Part shown: piece by piece, positions 21,321 to 31,700 of the stretch
Position numbering within the stretch: position 1 is the stretch's first letter
Layout: each line of letters begins with the position of its first letter
Virus record (IMG/VR): IMGVR_UViG_3300025168_000244
Coordinates: 1 to 37,296 of that record
Reading direction: 5' to 3' (one strand)
Length of the DNA stretch: 37,296 nt
Source of the DNA: a virus
Position numbers and translations under genes: made by a program
The notes under the pieces: model-generated
Told to the model about the DNA's origin: nothing
The model's input: the letters and a program-made list of their open reading frames with translations, nothing else
The model's database searches: none

Positions 21321-22207
21321 AACGTCATCTGAAGTGAGCCTATTCCCATGTCTTGTGGTCCGGGCATTTGCGACATAGGGTTCGGTATTTGTTGGAACTG
21401 TTGTTCCATAGGGCCGCCACCGTAACCAAAGCTTTCTTCTGCACCAAAGTGTGCGCGTTCTGCTTGATCTACTAAGTCCACAAACTCTTCTACTTTACTT
21501 TGCATTTCTTGGGACTGCGGGCCAACATAAGTTTGGTTTAGGTAATTACTGTACACATTCAGCGGCGAAGACTGCATCTGATTCATTTTCTGACCAAACT
21601 GTTGTTGCATGTTTTGGAACATACCACCTACACCGCCCATTTCAGGACCTCGTGACATCTGTGATAAAGGTAGTTCCATTGTTTTAGCATCAAACATGCC
21701 CATCTGTTGTTTCATAGGGTTTGCATAAGGTGATTGGATCATACCGCCTGCCTCCATATGTTGTACGGGGTAAATCACTCCACCTTCCGCTCTTTGTTGT
21801 GTGTTGCCGCCTCCGGAATTGCCCGGACCGCCGGGTCCTCGTTCAGGACCATCTTGGGTTCCGGTGCCTCCACCTGTTGTTTCAGTAGTGCTGCCACCGC
21901 CAAAAATACCGGCAAGACCACCTAAATTTACATTTCCGGCAGTACCGCCGCTGGTGTGACCACCGTAACCACCGAAGCTAAAAGCCGGTTGAGTTTCGCC
22001 TGTTCCGCGGCCCGTGTAGCCATACTTAATAGCATCTTGTGCCGCTAAATCTGCGGTTTCTCTTGAGTCGGCTTTTTTCATGGCCTGCGCGGAAAAAGCG
22101 TCATAGTCGGCTTGACTGTAATTATACTTTTCGGGGTTCTCTAAACGGTCTTGTTCGTTAGCCGTGAAATAAGTAGATTTACCCGTATATTCTTGAAAAA
22201 TACTCAT
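21314..22207 (-). CDS. Gly/Gln/Met-rich probable virion protein
   Basis: A 297-residue protein, last of the virion block. The N-terminus is helical (KSTYFTANEQDRLENPEKYN). The middle is very Gly-rich (about residues 78-140), including GGYGGHTSGG and GGGTGTQDGPERG. Gly-Gly motifs (RAEGGVIYPV, MEAGGMIQSP) follow, then a Met/Gln-rich region with LNVYSNYLNQ and VEEFVDLVDQAERAHFG near the C-terminus. I do not recognise the family. Position after the large virion genes and TAATG coupling suggest a structural or ejection role (inference). Confidence 0.72.
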   Translation of the reverse strand: MSIFQEYTGKSTYFTANEQDRLENPEKYNYSQADYDAFSAQAMKKADSRETADLAAQDAIKYGYTGRGTGETQPAFSFGGYGGHTSGGTAGNVNLGGLAGIFGGGSTTETTGGGTGTQDGPERGPGGPGNSGGGNTQQRAEGGVIYPVQHMEAGGMIQSPYANPMKQQMGMFDAKTMELPLSQMSRGPEMGGVGGMFQNMQQQFGQKMNQMQSSPLNVYSNYLNQTYVGPQSQEMQSKVEEFVDLVDQAERAHFGAEESFGYGGGPMEQQFQQIPNPMSQMPGPQDMGIGSLQMTFQ

Positions 22208-25200
22208 TAAGCTTGACCCATTAGACTGCCTATACCGAGAAGTTCTCGGTCTTCTGGAAATAAAGCTGCAAACCTAGCCCGGTCTACAGGTCCTGAACCC
22301 TGTGATGCCGATTGAACGGCGGCAGGTTGTTGTTGGACCGGACTAGGTGCAGGTCCACTGTTCGGAGTGGGAATCTGAACAGGTGGATTCAAAGCGCCCT
22401 GTTGGTTAGAGGGCGGTAAAACTGGTGGTTGCTGTTGCTGGTTTCGCATACGTTCTTGCAAAGCTGGAATCTCTACGTTCGGGTCTTCAGCTAAAGGTGA
22501 GTCTAACCCACGATCTTCTTCCTCAAATCCTTCTCTCACGATAAAGGGAGACATAGACGTAGCAGTGTTAAACAACTTGTCGTTTAAGTAACTTACAATT
22601 CGTGCTGACAGCTTTTGTTGGCCACTTTCTGTGCCGGGTTTTTGCATCAAACTGGCTATTAAAACAGGGTCCGTAAACATCATGTCTATAGCACGAAGTT
22701 TAGCTGTTTGAGGTAACTCCAACACAAATTTACGAACTTCTCTAGTACCCGTGCTGGATGCTGAAATCACACCCGGACCAGAACCACCCACTTGTTTAAA
22801 GGCGGCGCTACCTGCGGCAGAACCTAACACACCCACATAAAAATCAATTATCGGTCCGGCGCTTGTCACAAAATCAGGGTCAGCTAGTCTACCGGCAGCG
22901 TCTGCGGCTTGAACTTTCATCATTTGTTGAGTCATGAACTTTAAACGAGTTTTTACCTTTTCTGGAAAAATATTAAATTGGTCGGCAACATCCATCAAAG
23001 ATTGGTCTGCTTTAGGCATCTTCCCAAAAAGCGTTTGATAAAACACTTGTGGATTAAATGCACCTTCGCCGCCCGCTGCTAAGTAGGCGTGTTCTAATAC
23101 AGCACGACCCATTGCGGCGTTTACTTCCGTAGTGTCTAAACCCGCTTCTTGTATTTCTGCGCTTCGGGCATTTTTTAAAGCCCGTAGTTGTCCGGTCCTA
23201 GCGGCTTGCCTAGAACGGACGTTATCCGCACCCATACGCCTTAAAGCGAACAAGTTACGGAAAGATTTAACAGCCGTGTCGGAGTTAAAAGCATTTGCTA
23301 CCGCTGCTGTTGGAGACATACCGCCAATAAGTTTTGCCAAATCAGTTTGGTTACGTGCTATTGCTCGCCCTTTTTTCAAGTTTTGTTGCATCACCTCTAC
23401 CGCTCTCTGGGCAGAAGCCGCATCAACCAAGTCTTCTTTTAGTTGTGGAAACACCTCTAAAACGTTGGCATTATCTTTTTTCCATTGATCTAAACCCTGC
23501 GCGTTAATAACGGTTACAGTTTTTTGAGTTTTTGGATCAAATACTTCTTTTGAGGCAACTTGTTTTAGGCCCCTAAGATAACTATCTATTAAATTTGTAG
23601 TAGTTGTAAAAACAGGTTCTGAAGTAGCTGCTACTTCTTCTGGTAAAAAATTAGGAAGACCTTGCTGGTCTGCAAATTCAGCCATACCCTGCAACTGCCT
23701 AGTACGGCTTAACGTTATACTAGGGTTTGATTTAATAAACATTTCAAAAGTAAGTTCGGGTGGTAATTTGGGTGCGCCCGATCTTTTTGAGGCACCTACG
23801 TCACCAACTACTGTTCGAGTAAAGAAATCATGTTTTGCTCTAGTGTAAGCTCTAGCCACATCATAAGCTTCGCCAAACCCTTCTATGTCCATATCGTCGG
23901 ACATAGCTTCTGCTACGGCACCTACTCTACGTGCTTCATCTGAAGTGGCAGGGTCTGCGGCCAACGCTCGCGCCTGCCTCAATAACTTGCTTCTTATTTC
24001 AGCTAATTGGTCCGCAGTAATGCCGGAGACATCCTGCGATGCTTCACCCGCCCTTTGTACTGCTCTATTTTCATTAGTAGCTTGTACTCCAGCGTAGTTA
24101 GCCGCTTGGTCTAACGCAACTGCCAACCTTTTTTGGTCTTCTGGTTCCGCTAAGTTTTTTAAATTTTGTCTTATATCTTGTTCTGTTCTGCGCAAGAAAG
24201 TTGCTTGTTCACCAAGAGGGAGAGCATTTGCGGTCTCCATGATGGTAACAATTTCGTTCTCTGCATCAAAACCCGCTAACTTGGCAACAGCGTTATCAAA
24301 AGAACTTTTATATTTTTCTGCTGAAGCTATTTCGGCATCGCTTAATTTAGGCAACGGTGTAAGCCCTAGATCACGTCTAGCGTCGTCTATAAAATCAAAC
24401 AAAACAGGTATAGATTTTTCAAATTGTTTTTGTACAGAAGGGTTTAAGAAACCTTGTTCCTCGAAGACCCGCATAAAAGCCGGTAAATTAGCAAAATCCG
24501 TATCGGGACTCATGGGACTAATTATTTCAATATTTGGTACAGCACCCCACAATTCTCTTTCTTTGGCCCCAGAGGCGGTAATGTAGTTACCCACCATTTC
24601 ATAAAGGCTTTCGGATAGCTCTTGTTGTGTCTTTGCGCCAGATTGTCCGGGCTGTGCCGCTAACCTTTCATTAGCTTCTAAGAATTTGGTCATTTTTATA
24701 TCAAGACCGTTTCTTAGCATATCGTCAAAAATAGATTTTCTTAACGCTGCCGCTTTTCTGACGTTTTCAGGACTACCGTCATCCATTAAGCCTTGTATAA
24801 ATTGAGTCATAAAACCAAGAGCTTCGCGCTCTGCTTTTTTACGAGCTAAGTTTAAACCGGGTTCGCCGCCAGCTTTTACGGCCTCAAGACCCATCAATAA
24901 GAGGTCACCGCCACGTTGTGCGGCTGTGAAATCTACACCGGGAAACGCCTCTTGTAACATTTGAGTCATTTCGGGGTCTGTAAGATTTTTAACTAAATCG
25001 TCGTATTGTTCCGGAGTACCGTAGTCGGCGTACAACCTGTTAATGTTTTCAAATAACTTTTTTTGTTGACCTGTAACCGCCATACCACCAACTTCATCGG
25101 CAGTTTCGCTGCCTAAAACACGGGGTAAAGTCTTGGCCAAAGTAGCGTACAGCAAGTTTCCGCCGATAAGCTCTGCCGCTAATCGGGTTCCTGTTGCTCC

Positions 25201-26085
25201 GGGGTCCATGCTTTCTGCTTGGTAAGCACCCGCAGCCGCACCTGCGCTTGCGGCTAACTCACCTGCCGCAGTCATCTTTACGTTTCTTCGTGCAGCCTGA
25301 CCTGTTGAAGATATGATGTTATCTAAACCAGAAACAAGCTTTAAAGACTGCGCCCTACCTGCATCGTTTGCAATGTTACTAAGCATCGCATTACCAGCGA
25401 TGTTGGAGGTTGGACTCATCAACCATGGAAACCTAATAGCGCCCACACCGCCGCCCAAGGTACGATAAGCCTCGTACTCGGCACGTTGACCGGGAGTAAT
25501 TACGGCATCTGGACCCATTACCTGTTCTTCTAGGTAATCTCCAAAAAGATATGTTGCACCACCGGATAAAAGGGACAAAGCCCCTGTTCCGACAGTGCCA
25601 ACTCCAAAACCTACTACCGCGCCCGGTGGCCCCGCGATACTTGCCCCCGCGGCTGTAGTAGCTGGAATGATCCGTGGTCCGGTCAATCTTGCCGTAGCTG
25701 CCATAGCTTCCGTAGCAGGTACGGATTTAAAAAATTCTGATAAAAAAGGCCGTGAAAAAGATGCGGGCTGCGCGTTGCTAAACAAGACTACTGCTTGATC
25801 GGCTGTAAAAGCGCGTTCCGTGGGCGTTTTATCCTTAGTGGAGGGCAAAAAGTCTAAAAAAGGAGCCGTTCCACCGATTAAACCTTCATATGTTAGAAAG
25901 TTAGGGTCTTGCGCCATCTGGTCGGCATAATCCATTTGCATGGTTGAAACCAAGTCACGGGCTAACGCTTCTGAGGGGTCCTCATAATTTAAACGAAAGT
26001 TATCTACTACCTCTGGGGTGAGAATTACAGGATCAATTTTAACCTGTGACGTAGTATTTTCTTCAACAACGTTTTCATCAGCCAT
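22207..26085 (-). CDS. Large probable internal virion (ejection) protein, 1292 aa
   Basis: The largest gene. An N-terminal segment (about residues 145-200: TTAAGASIAGPPGAVVGFGV, then TVGTGALSLLSGGATYLFGD) is Gly/Ala-rich and hydrophobic, possibly membrane-inserting. The rest is mainly helical and charged (LDQAANYAGVQATNENRAVQ and similar). The last about 100 residues are Pro/Gln-rich (PPVLPPSNQ, PTPNSGPAPSPVQQQ). The size, helical content and place after other big virion proteins resemble T7 gp16/P22-type ejection proteins. I see no lytic transglycosylase motif. It is coupled to both neighbours by TAATG. Confidence 0.6.
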   Translation of the reverse strand: MADENVVEENTTSQVKIDPVILTPEVVDNFRLNYEDPSEALARDLVSTMQMDYADQMAQDPNFLTYEGLIGGTAPFLDFLPSTKDKTPTERAFTADQAVVLFSNAQPASFSRPFLSEFFKSVPATEAMAATARLTGPRIIPATTAAGASIAGPPGAVVGFGVGTVGTGALSLLSGGATYLFGDYLEEQVMGPDAVITPGQRAEYEAYRTLGGGVGAIRFPWLMSPTSNIAGNAMLSNIANDAGRAQSLKLVSGLDNIISSTGQAARRNVKMTAAGELAASAGAAAGAYQAESMDPGATGTRLAAELIGGNLLYATLAKTLPRVLGSETADEVGGMAVTGQQKKLFENINRLYADYGTPEQYDDLVKNLTDPEMTQMLQEAFPGVDFTAAQRGGDLLLMGLEAVKAGGEPGLNLARKKAEREALGFMTQFIQGLMDDGSPENVRKAAALRKSIFDDMLRNGLDIKMTKFLEANERLAAQPGQSGAKTQQELSESLYEMVGNYITASGAKERELWGAVPNIEIISPMSPDTDFANLPAFMRVFEEQGFLNPSVQKQFEKSIPVLFDFIDDARRDLGLTPLPKLSDAEIASAEKYKSSFDNAVAKLAGFDAENEIVTIMETANALPLGEQATFLRRTEQDIRQNLKNLAEPEDQKRLAVALDQAANYAGVQATNENRAVQRAGEASQDVSGITADQLAEIRSKLLRQARALAADPATSDEARRVGAVAEAMSDDMDIEGFGEAYDVARAYTRAKHDFFTRTVVGDVGASKRSGAPKLPPELTFEMFIKSNPSITLSRTRQLQGMAEFADQQGLPNFLPEEVAATSEPVFTTTTNLIDSYLRGLKQVASKEVFDPKTQKTVTVINAQGLDQWKKDNANVLEVFPQLKEDLVDAASAQRAVEVMQQNLKKGRAIARNQTDLAKLIGGMSPTAAVANAFNSDTAVKSFRNLFALRRMGADNVRSRQAARTGQLRALKNARSAEIQEAGLDTTEVNAAMGRAVLEHAYLAAGGEGAFNPQVFYQTLFGKMPKADQSLMDVADQFNIFPEKVKTRLKFMTQQMMKVQAADAAGRLADPDFVTSAGPIIDFYVGVLGSAAGSAAFKQVGGSGPGVISASSTGTREVRKFVLELPQTAKLRAIDMMFTDPVLIASLMQKPGTESGQQKLSARIVSYLNDKLFNTATSMSPFIVREGFEEEDRGLDSPLAEDPNVEIPALQERMRNQQQQPPVLPPSNQQGALNPPVQIPTPNSGPAPSPVQQQPAAVQSASQGSGPVDRARFAALFPEDRELLGIGSLMGQA

Positions 26086-28700
26086 TAATTTGGTTCTCCG
26101 TTACTAGCCCTAGACAAACCACCTGTAACCGAACTGGAAGAACGGTCAGACTGGGCTTCTGCTATGGGATCGGTTGTTAAAAACTTATCGTACACCGCAA
26201 TAGCTCCAGTTGTTTCTGCAATCAATCGCCCTACTGATTCCTGCAAACCTTTTATTTCCGTACTTTCTTTTTCACTTTTTGAAAATTTAAATTTTTCTTC
26301 CGCTTCCCTATACATCATTGCAAGGTTGTTTCTAACGGTAACTAATTGGTCTCTTGCCGCATTGTCTGTTTTTACGCCGCCGGGTTTGAACCCGTTAACC
26401 TCTTCTTCTAGCAGCGCAACCTCTAAAGCAAAAATCCTACCGTCTACGCCTTGACGTGCAGTCTGCATTATGTTTCGAGCAAGGGCATTAAGTTGCGTAT
26501 CAGCCTGAGAAGTAATTTTACCGCTATTTCCCGCATATCCTGAACCTAAGCCACTAACATCTTTTATCTGCCCCCCCATCATATTAAAGAAACGGTTAAC
26601 CGTAGATGCCACGCCTTGAGACTTTGTTAGGTCAATACCTGTAATAATGAATAACGGTTCGTCTTCAAAAGCCGAAAAGTCAATAGTTCCGTCGTCCTTA
26701 AACGGTACACGACTAATCTCACCATCAACATCTTTATCTAGCGCCCCCTTTACACCTATTGTAGGCAAGGAAGCCCCTTCGATTGTTCCCCGTGCGTTTA
26801 TAGCATTCATAACGGAAGATGAAACAACAAGACCCGGTTTCATAACAGTGGTTTGTGTTGCAGGGTCCCAAGCAGGTTTTGCTCGCATCTCATTTGTAAG
26901 ATAATTATTAATTAAGTTAGCCGTGGTTTCGTCTAAAGTACCGTCTGAATAAGCTTCTAACGTATCAGCGTTAGAAATTAATTTAAGGGCTTTTGCTTCG
27001 TAGCTATTACCTAAATCAAATCCTGTCCCATCTGTCAAATCAGCCATAGAAGGCATTGCTGTTGCCACGTAGATGCTGTCGTCTAAAGCGTTAAAGTCTG
27101 CTCTTTGTTTGGGGTCATTCAGGTCATAACGTTTTATGTCTCTAGGGTTATTTTTATTAACAACCGTTTGAATCTTCGCAGTTGAACTTGCACCATTCAA
27201 GTCTCTACTACCCGCCTTTTCGTAACCCTCGGCGAGCAATCTAGCTGCTTCCGTTTTACCGGCGGGAGTGCTTACATCAAGACCTACGGAATCCCTTGTT
27301 GTTGGGTTTATGAAATTAACAATACTTGCCGCAGTTCCACTATCCGATTTAGGTGTGTAGTTTCCTGTAATACGGTAAAGTGGTTTACCCTCGGCATTGA
27401 CAGACTGTCTTACCCCCTCCATCGCTGTTATGTTAGCGGTGGATAAATTGTTAGCGTCAAAAGTATGGAAATCGGTGGTATCGTCAGGATTTATAAACGT
27501 GACAAAGGAAGGAGCTTCTGTCTCTTTAACTTCTGTGAAATTCACAGCATTAGGGTACTTGGCCATTAGAGTTTGTTGCTGACCTACTGTTCCAACAGGA
27601 CCTTGCCACAAAACAACGCCTTTAGCGTCTGTAATCTTGTAACTGTCACCGGGCTTAACGTTAGCCGCATCCGCCGCTATCGCTTTTTCACTCTGCAAAG
27701 CGGCTTGAGCCGTCTGTAAATTAGACAGATCTAAGCTTACCGATCTGTCTTTCTGCGCTTGTTTAAATTTGCCTAGCTCGCCAGCACGTTGGCCTATATT
27801 ACCTATAACAGGTGTAAACGCCGCGGCCAATTGTTCCGCGGGCGATGCACCGGGACGCCCTGCGCCTCCTGCAAACCCTAAAGCACCCTGTGCCACGTCA
27901 AACAACATTTGAGCTTCTGTCATTTTTTGTTGTTCAGCTAATGCCGCCTCTTGATCAGCCTCTCCATAAATAGAGCTAGTCAAAGCGCGTTGTTGGTCAA
28001 ACAAAGTTTGCAATCTAGGGTCAGACAGGGCGACACCGCCCGGTGCCATATACTGGACCGCGCCGCCTTGATTAAAATTTACAGAAGCAGGCCCTCCGGG
28101 GACCTGTACCGGAGCTTCCGGAGCGCCCATATTAACAGTAGACATAATGCCTTCTGCCATGGCCCCTTCAACTGGCCCTGACATTTCTTCAGCAGCCAAT
28201 CCTCCAATACCCTGATCTACCATCGCAATCTGCATAACAGGTTGCAACAGTGTTAACACTGATTCAGGCGTTGCCTGCGAATCTTCTGGACCAACCACAG
28301 TAGCTAGTTCTTGGTATCGCTGCTCAATAGGGAGTGAATCACCTCTAATGCCGTTAATTACGGTTTCGTAATCTTCTGCATTGTCCAAGTCTTCCATTTG
28401 ACCCGCATACTGAGTCAACATGCCTTCTAGCATCGCCGGATCAATACCCTGCTGCATAGCGCCTTGTGCCGCTTGGTTAATATCAACGGAATTAGGGTCA
28501 ATTGGCGGCATACCGGGAGGGGTCATTTGTGGTCCGGGAGCCGCGGGCATTGGCATAGGAGCCATGCCACCATCCTGCATGGGGATTACCCCACGACCCA
28601 TTAAAATATCTTTTTGCGTAACGTTCCCATCACCACTCAGGTCGGGGAAAGCTGCGCCTCCTTTGGCAAACATTTGTCGGCCCATTACTTCTCTATTCAT
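26085..28700 (-). CDS. Probable virion protein with N-terminal EF-hand-like loop
   Basis: An 871-residue protein of unknown family. Residues 20-31 (DLSGDGNVTQKD) form a 12-residue DxSxDGxxTxxD loop like EF-hand or dockerin calcium sites. It is followed by Gly-Gly motifs (FAKGGAAFPDL, MQDGGMAP, FNQGGAVQYMAPGGVAL). The N-terminal third is Met/Pro/Gln-rich; the middle is soluble and mixed (YKITDAKGVVLWQGPVGTV). The C-terminal part is helical. It lies between the coiled-coil protein and the 1292-aa protein. An internal virion or tail role is inferred from context. Confidence 0.65.
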   Translation of the reverse strand: MNREVMGRQMFAKGGAAFPDLSGDGNVTQKDILMGRGVIPMQDGGMAPMPMPAAPGPQMTPPGMPPIDPNSVDINQAAQGAMQQGIDPAMLEGMLTQYAGQMEDLDNAEDYETVINGIRGDSLPIEQRYQELATVVGPEDSQATPESVLTLLQPVMQIAMVDQGIGGLAAEEMSGPVEGAMAEGIMSTVNMGAPEAPVQVPGGPASVNFNQGGAVQYMAPGGVALSDPRLQTLFDQQRALTSSIYGEADQEAALAEQQKMTEAQMLFDVAQGALGFAGGAGRPGASPAEQLAAAFTPVIGNIGQRAGELGKFKQAQKDRSVSLDLSNLQTAQAALQSEKAIAADAANVKPGDSYKITDAKGVVLWQGPVGTVGQQQTLMAKYPNAVNFTEVKETEAPSFVTFINPDDTTDFHTFDANNLSTANITAMEGVRQSVNAEGKPLYRITGNYTPKSDSGTAASIVNFINPTTRDSVGLDVSTPAGKTEAARLLAEGYEKAGSRDLNGASSTAKIQTVVNKNNPRDIKRYDLNDPKQRADFNALDDSIYVATAMPSMADLTDGTGFDLGNSYEAKALKLISNADTLEAYSDGTLDETTANLINNYLTNEMRAKPAWDPATQTTVMKPGLVVSSSVMNAINARGTIEGASLPTIGVKGALDKDVDGEISRVPFKDDGTIDFSAFEDEPLFIITGIDLTKSQGVASTVNRFFNMMGGQIKDVSGLGSGYAGNSGKITSQADTQLNALARNIMQTARQGVDGRIFALEVALLEEEVNGFKPGGVKTDNAARDQLVTVRNNLAMMYREAEEKFKFSKSEKESTEIKGLQESVGRLIAETTGAIAVYDKFLTTDPIAEAQSDRSSSSVTGGLSRASNGEPN

Positions 28701-31700
28701 TAAAATAACCCCGCTCTTGATGCGCCTGCCGCTGCCGACAGACCCGCTACGCCCAGTCCGAGAATTTGCTGGGCGGGTGATGTACTGCCTCCAGAATTAG
28801 AGGCTAAAGTCATTTGACTAGATGGTGCGCCTTTATAAATGTCTGACAGATATGCCACACGCTTATAAGGCTCGTTTTGTTGTTCTACTGTGGTCATGCG
28901 CTGTGCTTCCAGAGCCGCCTGATCTTGTGCTTGTTGCTGCTTACCAACATCGAAGATAAATCCAGTTTCTTTCTGACCAAGCTGCTGCTCAAGTTCTCCA
29001 AGAGCGCCTTGACGTAAGCCAAGCTGGCTAAGAGCCTCGCCTTGCTGAAGGTTAAGCTGCCCGTAAGATGTTCCAAGACCACCAATTCCTTCGCCCAATC
29101 GACCTTGTAGTTCGGAACCTTGTAAACCAAGAGCCCCGCCTTGCTGTGCGCCCTGCATACCCATCTGAGCTTGACCTTGGCCAAGTTGTCCAGACTGACT
29201 TGCAAGCTGTCCAGCTAATTGTTCGGCAGATATACCAAGTTGCGCGGCCCGTGAAGCAATATCTGCTTGTTGTCCGACGCCTTGCATTGCCATGGCACCT
29301 GTTTGCTGGTTCATTTGACCCGCTAACTGTGCCGCACTCATACCTGTTTGCGAAGCTAGTTGTTGTAGGTTCATACCGGTAGTAGCCAAAGCTTGAGAGT
29401 TAGCCGAAGCCATTTGCTCGGCATTCATGCCTAGTGTTCCAGCTTGCTGTAAAGCACCTAGACCCATTTGACCGCCAGCTTGAGCGCCACGCTGCGCCAT
29501 TTCAGCCGCACTCATACCAAGTTGTGCGCCTTGACCGGCTAAACTACCCTGTAATTGAGAAGCAGACATACCTAAGTTACCCGCTAATTGTTCAGCCGAT
29601 ATACCGGATGCTGCTTGCTGTTGGGCGGTATTTGCTGCTAACTGCTCCGCCGAAAGGCCTAATTGACCTGCTTGCTGAGAAGACTGAGCTAATAACTGAT
29701 TGGCACTTATACCTGTTGCTGCTTGTTGTTGTAGCAACTGACCAGCAAACTGTTCTGCGGACATTCCTAATCCAGCCGCTTGATTTGCTAAAGTACCTTG
29801 TAATTGTGCCGCAGACATACCCAACTGTCCGGCTAATTGCTCCGCTGACTGCCCTAATTGACCGCCTTGAGCTATGTTTTGAGAAGCCATTTGTTCAGCA
29901 GAGAGAGATTGCTGACCGGCGCTTAAAGAGCCTGACTGAGCTAATTGCTCCGCAGACATACCAAGTTGTCCAGATTGTGCTAAATTAGCCGCAGCTAACT
30001 GTTCGGCATTCATGCCAAGCTGTCCGGCTTGATTATACGCAGCTAGACCCATTTGACCGCCTTGAACTTGACCCTGTTGAGCCATTTGTTCGGCGTTCAT
30101 ACCGGTTTGAGCCGCTAATTGCTCCGCAGATAAGCCTAATTGGCCCTGCTGTTGCGCTGTTCGTGCAGCTAGTTCTTCGCCAGATAGACCTAACTGACCC
30201 GCAGCTTGTGCCGCAGATAATCCAGCTTGCGCACCTTGAGACCCAAGAGCGCCAGTAAGTTGTGCGGCCTGTTGAGTTCTAGCTTGTTGTGATTCAAAAG
30301 CTTGTTGCGCTCTTTGAGACGCACTATCAAACCCTTGTTGACGCATACCGGCTGCGGTACGAGCTTGTTGCTCTAATATGTTTCTATCTAATTCTGCTTC
30401 AGCTACAGCTTGTCGAGAACCACCAAAGGCCCCCGCACTAACAGCTTGTGCGCCTACTTGTTGTTGTTGAATGTCCCCAGCACGTCTAACGTCAGCTAAA
30501 GCTTGCTGAACCGCAGCATCTTCGTACTGATTCATAAAGGCACCAGAAGAAGCGGGATCGTAAGCACCTGTAGTGCCTGCTAATCCTGCAATTCCTTGTT
30601 GGGCGCTTTGTGTTCCTAACGCTCCGGCCTGCTGTAAAGCAGCCGCAGCATCGGATGTTATTCCTCTTGCGCCGGAAATAGCCGCTTGCGTTTGCGCACC
30701 AGCTTGCTGGGCAGCCGTTTGTCCGCCTGTTCGAGCTTGGCCTGCAACGTTTCTAGCCGCTTGCGCAACATCGTCAATTCCTCCAATAGCTCTTTCATAA
30801 GCTCCCAAGCCTCCTGCACTAGCATTAGCAGCAGATTGTCTAGCAGCATCACTAACGCCACTTAATCCGCTTCCAACCCTTTGAGCCGCTTGTCTAGCAG
30901 CATCGGTAGCTCCGGCTACTCCTGCGCTGGTTTGTTGTGCAGCTAATCTAGCAGCATCTGAAGAACCCGCTAATTGTTGGGCCGTAGAAGTAGCGCCCAT
31001 ACGTGCGCCAAAGCCTGCATCCGCAGCAGCTTGTCCGCCTGCTAATCCAGCAGCAGCTAAAGCATCTGCGCCAGTGGCAGCAGTGCCACGAGCCGCGTTA
31101 ATAGCGCCTCGAGTAGCTTGACCAGCTTGTTGTGCTGCCGATAAAGCCCCAATTCCTGATTGTGCTAAACCTGTTCCGGCATCTGTGACGGCTTGACGTG
31201 CGCCTTGAATAGCAGCAGCACTATCTACTCCGCCTTGTTCAGCCGCGGACCGCGCTCCAGTGCCTGCTGTTTGAGCAACACCTTGTGCTAAACCTGCGGC
31301 TGTACCTAAATCTTGTTGTCCTTGAAGTGCTTGTGCCGCACTTTCTTGACTTGCTTGCGCAATTTGTCTCTGAGTTTCCGCCGCTTGTTGAATACTTCCC
31401 TGACCAGCTTGTTGAGCTATGTTTCGAGAAGCAGCATCCGCAGTGGCTAACTGATTTGCCATAGTATCTACACGGCCAGTAGCCGCGGCATCCGCAGCCG
31501 CTTGTGCGGCTAACTGATTTGCAGCAGTAGTACCTTGGGCTACGTCACTTACAATACCGGGAATTTGAGCCCCGGCTGCACCTAAAGCAGTTTGTCCGCC
31601 AGTAGCAGCTTGTCTTGCACCGGTTGCAGCAGTGCCCATAGCACCTGTTGCTGTTTCAGTAGCAGTAGCTCCATAATCTATAGCACCTTGAATACCTTCT

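Noticed and set aside
29068-29988. Long plus-strand frames opposite the repeat protein
   Set aside because: Mirror frames created by the biased codons of the Ala/Gln repeats.
29200-30240. CRISPR-like array
   Set aside because: Repeats are diverged, in frame with a protein and lack unique spacers.
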